From Tyto alba (Eukaryota; Chordata; Aves; Strigiformes; Tytonidae), in assembly GCF_018691265.1 (NCBI RefSeq), contig NW_024881283.1:8427731-8491730 (forward strand): a stretch of DNA of 64,000 nucleotides, read 5' to 3'. Positions 1 through 11,751 of this stretch are shown here, piece by piece. Each line of letters starts with the position of its first letter. Within the stretch, counting starts at the first letter, position 1. The notes below the pieces were generated by a model. The model did no database searches, was not told the origin of the DNA, and saw only the letters and a list, made by a program, of their open reading frames with translations. A program made the translations under genes and the position numbers.

Positions 1-132
1 CCACCTCCACCAGCCCACAACGCTGAGCTCGGTGGCACCGGCACGGTCCCCACCGCAGCCCAGCCCCTGCTCCCCACGCACAGGGTGAAGCCACCCGGGA
101 TGGTTTTCAACAAGCGCTCGCTGGTGTTCTAA
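1..132 (+). CDS. Last coding exon (partial) of an unrecognised plus-strand gene
   Basis: Frame 1 is open from the window edge to a TAA at 130-132 and gives a proline-rich tail ending MVFNKRSLVF. The stop is followed 60 bp later by an AATAAA, so this looks like a genuine 3' end. I do not recognise the protein. In human the gene beyond SYNC is NHSL3 (KIAA1522), but there it is transcribed away from SYNC, whereas this exon runs towards SYNC. Either another gene lies here or the local order differs. The call rests on only 43 codons of low-complexity sequence plus the poly(A) signal. Confidence 0.5.
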   Translation, partial: PPPPAHNAELGGTGTVPTAAQPLLPTHRVKPPGMVFNKRSLVF

Positions 133-192
133 AGCAGCTGTACACACTTTGAGCTTTATTTTTAACATCACATTGTGTGTGTCCCTCCCAGT

Positions 193-198
193 TAATAA
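193..198 (+). terminator. Poly(A) signal of the gene ending at 132
   Basis: An AATAAA hexamer lies about 60 bp after the TAA stop, within an AT-rich stretch that contrasts with the GC-rich surroundings. It would give a very short 3' UTR. Confidence 0.5.
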
Positions 199-214
199 AT
201 CTGTTGCTGCCAGA

Positions 215-2330
215 CTAAGCTAGCATCAAAAAGATAAAAAAAAAAAAAGCCAACCCTAATTTAACATTTCTGGAACATCAATTCCTTTACTTCATCGGGG
301 AATTAAGAAGAATATTGCGAAACCTGGATAAAGCAGCAGCCAAAAACTGGACTAAAAGTGCTCGCAGGCAGCAGGACTCCACCACCACATTCTCGGGGAG
401 CCTGGGGAGCGGGAGCAGGCTCGCTGCTGCCGTGCTGCTGAGGGTTAACAGGCTGCCTTCATCGGGGGGGGGGGGGCCGCAGGCAGTGCTCACAGAGGAG
501 AAGAAGAAAAAGCTTTCGGCTTTCTTGGTCCCAGCTTCCATGAGGAGAACCAGAGCCAGCCCAGCACCTCAATTCCCTGCTCTGCATCAGACCCTCGGTC
601 CAGCCCAGCCGCTCTCCCAGCCTCGGTTCCCATCCCAAGGGGGTGATCACTCCTCGGCTTCCGGAGGTTATTGTGGAGATAAACATGTTTGGAATCGCGA
701 GGTGCTCGGATACCATGAGGCTGGGGCCACGGGGGTGCTCAAAGCAGGCGGGCTGCGGGCAGGTAAAACAGCCTGGGGCTGGCGGCACCCTGGCAGCCAC
801 CGCACACCCCAGCACCGGGCGCTACAGCAGGAATTCTCTCACAGCAAAGAAGTGCACCGGCATATAAAGGGGACCCTGCAGCCAGCGGGGCCCATTTGCC
901 CAAACAGGGCAAAGCATCCAGTTGGGAAGCGGGAAAGGACTCAGCTTCCAGCTGGGATGGAGCCATGTCCCCACTCGGCATAAAGCTGCTGGGGTTCCCC
1001 CCCCCTCCGCCAGAGAGGAGGCCTGAAACTCGCCCATGAGCAGGATTACCCGCCTTTCCCCTACACAGCTCAGCTGTTTGAGCAGCCAGAGATGGGATCT
1101 CTGATTAGACGGACCCACAGGTTTGATCCAAAGTGGAAATACTTTCATCCTCCTGCTCCCATGATTTCAGTGCTGCGCAATTCCGACCTCACCGACACCC
1201 AGATTGTGAACGGGCAGATGCCCAGGCTGAGGAACTAGTCCTGACCCGCGTCTCCCCGGAACGGCTTCCCTCCTTCCCTCCGCACCCCGAGCCGTCCCAA
1301 GACCCTGCGTGGCTCCTCCCCACTCCCCCGCAGCCAGGATGCGCCGGGGATGGTCAGAGGTGCCCTGTCCCCCCTCTGTGACAAAGGCACCGGCGGGGTG
1401 ATGGGGAGCTGCTGAATCACCGGCCTGATCCAAACCACCACCACCCCCCCCAGCACTGCACAGACATGGGGAAAACCGAGAGCACCCGGAACCTACAAGG
1501 ACCTGCTGAAGCTCTGCCCTCTCCCCCTCCCACAGCTCCCAGCTGATGTTTGGGGAAATTCCCAGCTGGGGCAGGGGCTGGCTGGCTCCTGCGGCGCGAG
1601 GGCTGGTGGTGTTGGCGGCGAGGCCAACGCGGCCTCCGGGCAGGTCAGAGCTGCGTGTGGCAGCTGACGCCGACGCTCTCCAGCCGCCCTCGCCTTCCCT
1701 TCCCACAGCTCAGCCCAAACCGCCGCCGCTCGAGGCATCCCGACCCCCCGCCTCCGTCATCCAGGGAAGCGTGATCCCCCCCCCCCATCTCGTGGGGAAG
1801 GATGCTGGTAACCCTGGCACGTGCTGGCGGTGTCCCGAGGATGCTCGCGGCCGGAGGTGGTCAAGCAGGGTGGGGCTCCCGGCACACTCTGCACGCCGGG
1901 TGATTCAGCCACGCACGCAAGCTGCAACCGTCGCACATCCCCGCTGCTTTCCCTCGCCGCGCGCCGCCGAGCAACCGGGACGCGGCATCTCCGGGCCCCA
2001 CGCACGCCAGGCGGGATGCCAGGGGCTGCCACCGTGGCCGAAAGCACAGCCCGGAGGGGAAGGGTCCCACAGCCCCCGGGGTCGGCCACGGCACAGCCCC
2101 TCCGTCACCGGCGTGGACTGCAGGCAGGCAGGCGCTCGGGGAATCTCTCCTGGACACAGGAATATCAAATTGACAGCGCGGTGACAGAGCCTCGGCTGAC
2201 ATGAGCAGGGTGTGTTTGCAGGGAACAGGGTGGCGAACGGGCTGGAGGTCCCCGAGCTGCAGCACTGACGGGCAGTGACTTCGCATTTCGAGGATTAGCT
2301 GGTGAACAGTGCAACTTTAGGGGAAAGGGG

Positions 2331-2364
<34 letters not shown>

Positions 2365-3380
2365 AAAGGCTGGCAGAGCTGCTGGGGGCGTTTCTGCACT
2401 GCAAAGAGGAACATCACATGCTCCGGCACATCTCAGTTTTTCTGCTCAGGTTTCAGCGTTGGGCCGTGGCAGCAGCATCCACGCACAGCAGACTGAGAGG
2501 GAGGTACCAGCATCCAAAGGACCCTCTGGCCAGAGAGATCAGCTTCTTCCCAAAACCCTTTTGCCTTTCTGCAACCACTCCTATCAGAGAGCCCTGTGTG
2601 CTTCTCCAAGCAGTAAACATGCCTGCATGCAGTCCTGGGTGCCTGGAAATTCACCCCCCCAGGGCAAATTGAGGAAGAAGGACCCAGGCGACAGCATCCT
2701 GCTGCGTTTGGGTGCCACAGAAGCGGCCTCTCCCTTGGCAAAAGCACGGTGACGTCCCCGCCGGAGATGCCCTGCAAGGAGGGCAGTGGAGTGACACAGA
2801 CGGTGTCCCCGATAGCACGGGGTGGGAGAGGCTGAAGACTTCTTTGAGCACGGGGTGATACCTCCAGCAACTACTGCCTCGCCGGGACACCTACTACTGC
2901 AAAACAAGCGCGCCAAGGAGACGAGCATGACCAGACACGCCGCCACCCATCGCTCTGCTGAAGGTCCCAGCCCACGGGAGGCCGGGCTGAGCCCATGGAT
3001 CCCCGTAACACGGCCTCGGGGCAGCGAAGAGAGGGCACCCACAGCACCTCCCGCTGCAGAATTGTCCTCGTCAAGGTGGCAGGGACGTGGCTGGGCTATG
3101 GAGGCAGCACCTTGTGAAGTGGCCGGGGCGAGGGCCATATCTAGGACAGGAAGGGCCACACCTGGAGCATGCAAACACCCTGCTCAGGAGGAGGAGGAGG
3201 AGGAGGAGGAGGAGGAGGAGGAGGAGGTGGCAGTGGCTGGCGTCCCTCCAGGTTTCCCTCAGCCCCATTGACCTTCTGACTCAGCGGAGAGAGAACCTAC
3301 CCAGTGAACCGGCACCAGCCCTCGGGGCAGGGGCGAGATCGCACCAGGGACTGCCGGATCCAGCCTGCTGCCACAGCGGC
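215..3380. other. GC-rich non-coding stretch
   Basis: No exon can be supported here. Open frames on both strands are short, overlap one another and have low-complexity composition. The stretch holds a G run near 467-477, a pure A run of about 33 bases near 2330-2362 and an (AGG)n microsatellite at 3186-3227. It could be intron or intergenic DNA. Confidence 0.6.
3186..3227. repeat. (AGG)n trinucleotide microsatellite
   Basis: About fourteen perfect AGG units lie immediately left of the 113-bp minisatellite. The strand is strictly purine, so it can form triplex or slipped structures. Confidence 0.9.
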
Positions 3381-4139
3381 AGCCACCGTGGCCAGCACAG
3401 CCCCCATGGCCACCACCACGGCCACCGCCTCCTTCACCCCCCTTCAGCCACTTCTGCTGCCACCACGGCCAGCGCCTCCGCCCCTCCTTGGCCACCACCA
3501 CCCCCCTTCCTTGGCCACCTCCACGGCCACCACCTCAAATCCTTGTCAGCCACCACTGTCACCCCTCTTTGGCCGCCATGGCCACCACCTCCGCCCCTCC
3601 TCAGCCACCACTGTGACCCCTTTTTGGCCACCTCCACGGCCACCACCTCCACCCCTCCTTGGCCACCACCACCCTTCCTTGGCCACTTCCACGGCCACCA
3701 CCTCCGCCCCTCCTCAGCCACCACTGTGACCCCTCTTTGGCCACCTCCATGGCCACCACTTCCACCCCTCCTTGGCCACCACCACCCTTCCTTGTCCACT
3801 TCCACGGCCACCACCTCCACCCCTCCTCAGCCACCACTGTGACCCCTTTTTGGCCACCTCCACGGCCACCACCCCCACTCCTCCTCAGCCAGCACCGAGA
3901 CCCTTCTTTGACCAACTCCACAGCCACCGCCCCGACCCTCCTGGGCTTCCACCGTGACCCCTCCTCGCCCACCTCCCCGGCCACCACCTCGAGCTCTCCT
4001 TGGCCACCTCCACCGCGACTCCCCCTTGGCCACCTCCGTGACCCCTCCTCACCCACCACCTCGAACCCTCCCCACCCGCCACCATCACCCCTCCTCGCCC
4101 ACCTCCCCGGCCACCACCTCGAGCTCTCCTTGGCCACCC
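3380..4139. repeat. Minisatellite, 113-bp higher-order unit, C-rich strand
   Basis: The array is built from variants of GGCCACCACC and CCCCTCCTTGGCCACC. The phrase CAGCCACCACTGTGACCCC recurs at 3602, 3715 and 3828, a constant 113-bp spacing, with a half-period copy at about 3547. Units degrade towards both ends. Because the repeat lacks stop codons, it generates long open frames on both strands (for example around 3659-4438 and 3601-4224). These are by-products of the repeat and not genes. Confidence 0.85.
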
Positions 4140-4149
4140 CCGCCGCCCC

Positions 4150-4640
4150 CCCCCCCCCGCCCCTCACCTCCTCCCTCCGTCCCGGCCGGGGAGCTGCCGC
4201 CCTTCCGCCGCCTCCGCCGGCCACGGAGCCAGCTCAGGGCCCGGCGCAGCGAACCCGCCCGGGCCTTCCTCCTCCGGGGGGGACCCGCCACCGAGGAGCC
4301 GCCGTCGCCGCCGCCGCCGCCGCCGCCTCCCGGCTCCGGCTCCCGCTCGCCGCCCGCCGCAGGTGCAGCCCCGGCGGACATGGCCGCGGCGGGCAGCGCC
4401 CCGCACCGCCCCGCACCGCCGGCAGCCGCTGCCCATAGGGCCGGGCCCGCCCGGCTCCGGCTGCAGCCCCGGCCCCGCTCCGGGCTCCCGCCGAGCGCCC
4501 GGCGCCGACGGAAAGTTTCTGCGGGGCGGGGCCGGGCTGCGGGAGGCCCCGCCCGTACCCCCCCCCCCCCTCCCGCCCGCAGGTGGCCCCGGTGGCGGCG
4601 GCGGAGGGGTGTCACCGCTCCCCTCGATGCCACCTAGGTG
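4150..4640. promoter_or_regulatory. CpG island with candidate minus-strand promoter/first exon
   Basis: A dense CpG stretch of GC-rich unique sequence directly follows the minisatellite. On the minus strand it contains an ATG in good context and a consensus splice donor (separate entry). No TATA box is seen. Confidence 0.5.
4168..4381 (-). CDS. Candidate first coding exon of a minus-strand gene, possibly NHSL3/KIAA1522-like
   Basis: On the minus strand an ATG at 4381-4379 in strong context (GCGGCCATGT) opens a 71-codon frame that ends at a good donor, GAG|GTGAGG, with GT at 4167-4166. The peptide is Gly/Pro-rich, then basic around SLRRALSWLRGRRRRRK. The position, one gene away from SYNC and diverging from it, is where human NHSL3 (KIAA1522) starts. 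That is the only reason to propose the name. Downstream exons would lie left of the window, but the plus-strand gene end at 1-132 does not sit easily with that. A non-coding CpG-island frame is the main alternative. Confidence 0.35.
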
Positions 4641-7600
4641 TTTCCACACACCCCCCCCCGGGGCTGCCGGGGGTCCCCAAGAAGTGCCCCCCCCCCCCCC
4701 CCCCCCGGTGAGTACCGGCTTTGTCCCCAGTGCTCTCACCCCTTGGGACCCTCCGTCCCACCACCCCCCCCCTTCCCGTGGTGCTGAGCATCAGCGGGAG
4801 AGAACCGGAGCAAAACACTCCCGTGCCAGGATCGGGGCGGGTAAATGCGGCATCGTGGCGCGGTGTCCTGCAGACCCCCGGGGGTGGCTGTCCCTGTCCC
4901 CCAGGAGAGGAGCCGGGGACAGCAGCCGTGTCCTCCCTGCCCTCTCCCCGCAGCCACCACCAGTTCCTCACCTGATGGGCCTGAGGGTGACACTTGCTGT
5001 GTCACTGCCGATGCCAGCGCCCGGGGGGGGGGGACACGGTGCTCTCCACCAGCCGCCGACCTGTGAAACCCCCCTGTGCCACACTGCTTCTTGCTGCTAA
5101 TAATGACTCAACCCCTGAAAATGAAATGACACTGGGAAGGGGAGTGCAGCCGCTTGACGTGGCTCACCCAGATTCTGCCTGCGGCCGAGAGCGCGCCCGG
5201 GAGCTGGCCCGGGAATGGCAGCGGCTCTCGGGAAAGATTTCATTGCTCACTACAAGCCTGCGTGGCTCAGAAGAGTGAGCACGCGGATCCAGCTGCGAGG
5301 GGACAGCAGGATGCACGAGAGCTTCGGCCGGAGCAGCGACTCATCCCGGCAGCGAGCAGGTTGGTGGCAGGACGCACGGCAAAGCCGAGGTCGTGAGCCC
5401 AGCCAAGAAAACAAGTGGTTTCTGCCGCATTTCCACCCTCTCAGCTCGGTCGGGTTTGGGTTCCATTGCGGATGCGTTTCCTGATGTGAAAAGCTGCATC
5501 GTTGCTTTTAAGCCGCATCCTTCCCGAAAGGCTCGCAAGGGCCTGGCCGTGTGCCCGGAGGAGTTTGCCAACTGCTGGAAATGACTAGAAGAATTTACAA
5601 AACAAGAAGATTGTCCCTCCCGGGGGGCTTCCCGGCGCGTTGCCATCTCCTGTGGGATTCAGGCACCGGCACTTGGTGCTGTGCAAACCCCAGCATCCTG
5701 CTGCTGTTCAGTCGTACCAGTGATCAGGGATGGGGATGTGGCACCGAATCCTGGGCGATGCCTGAGGAAGGGCTGGGGCTTGCCGTGGTTTTGTGTCTCT
5801 GCTTCTCATTACCCCCCTGAGCCAGGACTCAAGACCTAAATGAGCTCTGAAATAGTTGGGCAGTGATTTCCTGGCACCCCCCTGCCCTCCGTGATCCCAG
5901 GGGAGCGGATCCTTCCTGGGGTGGGGGCTGAGCACGCCGCTGCCCTCCGATGCTTTAGCTGACCCACGTCAAGGTGAACTGTGCTGAGGAAAAGCTAATC
6001 CCCAATTAGGGTGTTTGTGTTGACTTTCTGCTGCTGGCTCCAACTTCCGAGTCGTTAGCCTCCCAAAAAAAGATCTTGGTTTTCACATCTTGCACCTCCT
6101 CGGATGGCAGCAGAACCAGTTTGAAAAATATATTTGCACACAGTCATGGGGCATTGTCCAAATAATTACAGCAAAAGGGAGAGTACCTGTTACCCTCTGG
6201 GAAGAGCTCTTGTCAGATGGGCAAGGAAAATAGAGGAGGAAGGTGAAGAGGAAGGTTGTCCTCAGTTTTATAGTCCCAGTCCTGGTGGAGAAGGAAAGTC
6301 CAGGAGCTCCCTAAAGCACCAGCCCTTTGTGCAGAGCCCCAGAAAGCTTTACCCCCTCTCCAAACTGCTCCAGCGCCGGCAGCATGCCGGGGTACCCAGC
6401 TGGATAACTCATTTTCCGCTTGCACAGCCAAGATGGTCACAAGGATGCTGGGAGGCTCATGGGGAGAGCAGCCGGCTGGAGCTCCGCTCCCGCGAGGCCA
6501 AAGCAGAGGCACGTGGGAGGGGAAGCAGAGAGACGGGGGGCTGCAATGTGTCCTAAGACCCTCCCCTGCCGTGCCACATCCCTGGGAGGCGAGATCCCAA
6601 ATGGCACCTAAGGGTGCCAAAACACATCGGCCACCGGCTGCGGCATCATGCGCTCCAACAGACACTGAAGCTCCTGCCCCTCGCGCCGGGACGGCTCGAG
6701 CTTGGCGCAGCCGGCGCGTTGGGGTGTGCTCAGCCCATCCTCTGCCCCTGTTTCCTTCCCCTCGCTGGGGCAGAGGGAGGGATGGCTGCTCCCTCGTTAC
6801 TCATTAACACCTCCGGTGCTCGTGGGCAGCTGGGACAAGGTCCCTGCACAGCCACACCGGCCCAGCTGAGACCTGTGGGTGCTGCTTCCCACCCTGCTGT
6901 ACCCCTGAGTAGGAGCCACTCGCTCCAAATCCCTCCCGTGGGGACCAGAGCTAGAGCTGGAGCTGCTGCTCATGCCGGGGTATGGAAAATCCCAACAGCG
7001 AGCCCTCTCCATCGGTGCTTGGGCAGCAGTGACGCTGCAACACGGGCGCTGCTTGTTGTGATGCTGCTTTAAAAATGGGTTTTGTAAACGGGTGCCTGGG
7101 TCATAAATGTCATTGGAAGAGCAAACGCAGGCGACTCCTTGCTTGGGTGTGTTGTACAAGGAGATGGTGATGAATAAATAGCAGCGGTTGTTCCCTGCCT
7201 GGCTTCCTCATGCTGGAAGGGATGGCTCTGTCGCAGCCTCCCAGGAGCATCACCCAGTGTCCCAGCAAGCAGTCACGAGAGGCAGCTCCTGCTCCTGTGC
7301 AAGCGCCTGGAAAGGGAAAACCTGCAGGAAAGTCAGCACAGCCCCGGTGCCCGACAGGCACAGGGTGGGGTGTAGGATGTCATGGGCACATTGGCTGATT
7401 TGCCCCATAAGTCCCCCCCAGGCTGGCGACAGGCGCTTGATGCGGCCGATGGGACGTGGCAGCCCCAGCCCTGGGAATTGAAATCCCCCGGCATGGGGTG
7501 GGACACGTGGGGGCTGCCGGGAGAGCTGCCGGGACAGGCAACCTTGACAGAAATATTTAAACCCCAGCGTCTGCAGTGTTTAAAGGCTGGTATCTGGGCC

Positions 7601-7837
7601 GAGCAAAGATAAAGCTGAAGGGGTGCGATGTGGGAGCGGGCGCGCTGGCAGGGGTCCCTGCAGCTGGACCCCCCACCCATCCCCACTCTGCTCCCCCCGG
7701 CTGGGCTGGTGTTTCCCTCGGGAGCAGCGATGGCAGGAATGGTGATTTCCTCGTCCCCCCTGGCCGCAGGGCAGAGCAGGGACCCAGCACCCAGATAAGC
7801 GGGAGCCGCCGGCGCCTGTGGCCTGGGGGCAGGGTCT

Positions 7838-7895
7838 GCCCTCCACCCCCCCCTCCACCCCCCCCTCCCCCCCCCCCCCCTCCACCCCCCCCTCC

Positions 7896-7934
<39 letters not shown>
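7838..7934. repeat. C-rich repeat ending in a 38-nt poly-C tract
   Basis: Degenerate CCCCCCCTCCA units run into an uninterrupted run of 38 C residues at 7897-7934. The complementary strand is a 38-nt G run, which can form quadruplexes. Length may be unreliable in the assembly. Confidence 0.9.
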
Positions 7935-7935
<1 letters not shown>

Positions 7936-8040
7936 CTGCCGTGGAGCTCCCAAGGTCCCTGCGGGGCAGACGGCGCCTTCGGGCTCCTGCTTTCATCTCT
8001 GCCCCAGCTGGGCACATGCTCACATGGCACTCCCCTTCTA

Positions 8041-8069
8041 CTTCCTCCTCTTCTTCCTCCTCCTCCTCC
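8041..8069. repeat. (TCC)n microsatellite
   Basis: Imperfect pyrimidine-only TCC/TTC repeats. Confidence 0.8.
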
Positions 8070-9694
8070 GGCCCCGCTGGGTCACCTCCCTTCCGTCTCC
8101 CAGGATCTATCCTGAGCCGCTTCGCCCGGGCGGGTGCACCGGGAGTTTTGCGATGGTGGGTGCGTGATGAGCCCCCCGGGTGCCAGGTCCTGCGACTCGG
8201 CCCTGTGCCGGCTCCCACAGCGACGTCCCCCCGGCACCCCGGCATCACTGCCCGTGGTGGGCACCAAGGCGGGGGGGCCGCCCCCAGCTCTCAGCTGGGG
8301 AAACTGAGGCAAGAGGCAAAGCGAGCTAAGCTGTTCCCAAACGGCCAGGGGCAGCCAACCCCCCAGGCTCGAGTGGGTGTCCCCAGGCACCATCCCCACG
8401 CAGCCACGACGTCTACGGCTTCATCCAGGGACCCCCCCACACCCGCCCAGGGCGAAGGGGGCCACCTTGCAGGGGGCAGGGCAGGAGCGGGCGCACGGTG
8501 GTGCCGCCGTCCGAGCCAAGATCCGTCCCTGGAAGCGCTCCCGGCTCCAGCAATGAATCACACTTTCCCCCTGAGATCAGATTGCAGCTCCCACGCGCGG
8601 GGGGCCGGATCCGGCACCGCTCACCCTGCCACGGCCGGACCACCCCCGCCCCCGAACCCTCAGCACACGGAGCCGCGGTGAGCTGCACGGTATTGCTCAG
8701 CTTCACCGCTGCTAAATCCCATCGATGCCGGGGTTTGGGCAGGTTGGGTACCCCATGGTGCTGCCGGTGCTGCCAGAGCCCCTGGCCAAAGAGGCCCCAA
8801 AGTTGGGCAAGCCTCCCTGGTACATTAAGCCCATCCCTAAAGATCCGGGGGGGGCAGGACAGGGACAGAACCAGGGTGGCTGTGCCAGGGTGGTGGTGCC
8901 AAAATCGTGGTGCTAGGGTGGCGAGGCCGCAGCGCTGGCTCCGTCCCGGCCCTCGGGGCAGATCTGCCATGCGTGACAGGGAGGAAAAATCCTCCAGGAA
9001 GGGGGAACGGCAGCACCAGGTCACCAGAGATGACGCAAAGTGATTCACGGCTGCTCTGCGCTCCCCACAACCCCCTTCAGCTGCTCGCTGGGTCCGTGCC
9101 GGAGGCAGGGCAGCGACCGGAGCCTCCACCATTTACTTGAACAGCCAGAACATTCTGTCTCTCAAATACTCTCCTGCCTTTTGCTATTCCCTCCGGCAGC
9201 GCCGCCGATAACTCCCTGCCAGCTCTGTTTACCAGAGCAAAGTCCACGTTGGTTCACAGGCGACGGCGTCTCTCCCCACCGGCCGAACCCAGTGCTTGCC
9301 CACAGCCGGCCGGGCTCTGCCGAGCGCATCGGGGTCCGGCCGCTGACACCCGAGCCGGCCGTTGCCTGGTTATATCCACAAAACAGCCCCGCGCCGGGGC
9401 CGGGGCCGGGGTATCCTCTTACGGAGCAGAGAACAGCTGAGCCTCTTCAATCCCCACCCTGCTCTTGGCAGCTCATCACATAAACCCCAGCTGGGGCTCA
9501 GCAGCGCCGCTGCCATCGTCCCCTCCATCCCCTACAAGGGTTTGTTGGACCCAGCCCGCACGACCTGCAGGTTTCTCTCCTTGGCAGTTTCAGCTCTAGA
9601 TATATATTTATACACCCAACTTGTGCGAATTAACAGCATTCCTCTCCTATTGAGTCAAAAGTCTCGGCACAAATAGAGGCGCTTCATGGAAAAA

Positions 9695-9800
9695 AAAGGG
9701 AGGGGAAAAAAAAAAAAAAAAAAAAAAGGTGGGTCATGCTGAAAAAAGCAACAGGATCAAAAAAAAAAAAAAAAAAAAAAAGAAAAAAGAAAAAACCCCC
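9695..9800. repeat. A-rich simple repeat, two long A runs
   Basis: Two A runs, at about 9709-9727 and 9759-9781, are separated by unique sequence in an otherwise GC-rich region. There is no recognisable retroelement body upstream. Confidence 0.8.
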
Positions 9801-11020
9801 ACCTAAATCTCCCTTTTCCTTTTAAAGCTCTGTTCCCAGGAGATGGTCAAGCGCAGTTATTTTAAACCTGATTTCGGCAGCCCAGCGGCGAGCAAGGCAT
9901 GGGCAAGGTGTCGGTGACGGTGTCGGTGACGCGGGGACGGGGTGGCACTGGGCGATGTTGCAAGCTGTGGCGCGCGTTGCTGGGCGATTTTGGGGCACGT
10001 AAGCTGGCGACTTCCTGAGCGGCAAGCGCCGACTTCCTGAGCCGAGGCGGCAGCGGGCAGGGTCGGACCCTGGCAGAGGTAGGTTTGGTTGGCTCTGGTT
10101 CCACGGGGGACGGCCGGGCCGAGTGCCCGCTGGCTGTGCCACCACCCCGGGCTGTTGCACCCATGCCAACACGGCAATATATCTAAAAGATGTATTTTCG
10201 ATAAATATACACTAATAATATAACCGCCGAAGGGTCGGTTTAGGGTGCCGTGGGGTGGAGAGGATGGGGATGGGCGCCGCAGGGATGGTGGGTGAGCAGA
10301 GGTGGGAAACCACATCTGTGGGCAGCAAAGGCAGCGGTGAGGGCAGCGTCACTGCCAGGAGCCTGGGAGTGTGGCCACGGCCACCACGGGGCTTTGCAGA
10401 GTGAAAAAAAACAGCTTTTCCATCCCCAAACCAGAGGGGAAAGGGGCGGCAGGGCCAGGGGTGTGGGTGGAAGGGGGAGCGGAGGCTGCGTTCTGCCATT
10501 GCTGCGGTGTTTGTGGGGCCAACCTGGGGCATCCAAAGAACCCTGAGATATTGGTGTTTAATACATTAATGCGCTTTAATAAATACAGAGGGGAGTGCAG
10601 CACCGCGCTGCCAGCACCCTCGAGCACCCCGCTCCGTGCACAGGATGAGGCTGCAGCATTTGGCGGCCATGTGCTGCATCCTCCAGCATTTCCCCTTTCA
10701 GACGCCTGGGTCGGAGGCGAACCCCACACAGCCCCGGGGGACAGTGGCCGGGCACCCCACTGTCCCCATCCCGGCCCCCCACGTCCTGCCCGGGACCCCA
10801 GCGGGATGGGACCCCGCAGCTCCCGGGTAGGAGCCCCCCAGCGCTGTGGGAAGGGGCAGGTTTGAGGCTGCACAAAACAAACTGCTTTAAATCACGGGTG
10901 TGAACAGCCGAAGCGGGATGGGGGGCTGTCGGGGAGGCTCCCCAGGGATGCCGGCTGCTGGCTGCGGCCAGCCCCTGCGGCTGCCTCTGCCAGGGATGCA
11001 GGCGGCTTGGCCTTCCCCGC

Positions 11021-11070
11021 CCTCTTCCTCCTCTTCCTCCTCCTCCTCCTCCTTCTCCTCCTCCTCCTCC
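11021..11070. repeat. (TCC)n pyrimidine tract
   Basis: Imperfect TCC/CTTCC repeats. The minus-strand frame through it encodes an Arg run and is not considered coding. Confidence 0.8.
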
Positions 11071-11751
11071 CCGGGGCGGAGGGAGGCAGCCGCCCACAGC
11101 TGGCACTGCAGGCGGTGGCCAAGCGAAGAGGCTGCTCCGGGGAATCTGATTTCCAGCCCTGTTTATTAATAACCCCCCCCCGCCCCATGCTAAATCCATG
11201 TGCAGCGCAGAGCCGGAGGCGCTGGGCTCCAGGGGAGGAAGGTAAGAGCCCACCCGGTGCGAGCAGGGGGGAGCAGAGAAAGAGCTGGTGTCCGCTGGGA
11301 GGGTGAGGGGGGTCCCATGGGTGCGGGATCCTTGGTGAGGTTGGGGGAGTGGGACAGGTGAGGGGCCTGCCAAAGTCTGGGGTGCAGGGATGGGGTGTGG
11401 GGGTGTCTGAGGTTCAGCACCCAAGGAGCATTGCTGGACCCTCAGGAGTGGGGGGGAACAGCCCCTCCTGGGGTACCCAGGAGTGCTGCCCACCTGGGGG
11501 GCTCTGGGATGATGGGGGGGGGGGTGAGAGTGAGCCCCTGCACCGGGCTGCGGGGGTGGGATGGCTGTCCTCCCCTTCCGCCCCGCCGATGCAAAGCAGA
11601 GCTGAGAACTTTGCAAAATAAGCGCTGGCACTGGGAGAGGGCAAAGAAAAATGAAGCAGAGCCCTTTTCCCACCTTTCCAGGAGCTGCCCCCTCTCCAGC
11701 CGATGGGCCGTTGAGTCCAAGGCTGCGATGTGTCATCGCTGCTGAAAACTA

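Larger units (their letters stand above)
4640..11700. other. GC-rich intergenic or intronic DNA without supported genes
   Basis: Many overlapping open frames are present, but none has family similarity I recognise or coherent splice signals. The stretch contains poly-C and CCCCCCTCCA repeats (7838-7934), (TCC)n tracts (8041-8069, 11021-11070) and A-rich runs (9695-9800). Less GC-rich islands near 5950-6080, 7540-7620, 9590-9680 and 10160-10220 could be regulatory elements. That is only a compositional impression. Confidence 0.5.

Noticed and set aside
2329..2362. Long A run as the tail of a retrogene or LINE
   Set aside because: No element body or target-site duplication was recognised upstream; treated as a simple repeat.
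3087..4637. Several 200-260 codon frames on both strands, Pro/His/Thr-rich or Gly/Trp-rich
   Set aside because: They are translations of the 113-bp minisatellite and (AGG)n tract, with no start context or splice support.
7557..8248. Glycine-rich and proline-rich frames around the poly-C tract
   Set aside because: Generated by the poly-C/poly-G repeat.
10576..11736. 386-codon minus-strand frame
   Set aside because: Low-complexity Pro/Gly/Arg composition across a (TCC)n tract, no recognisable domain, and overlapped by frames on the other strand.
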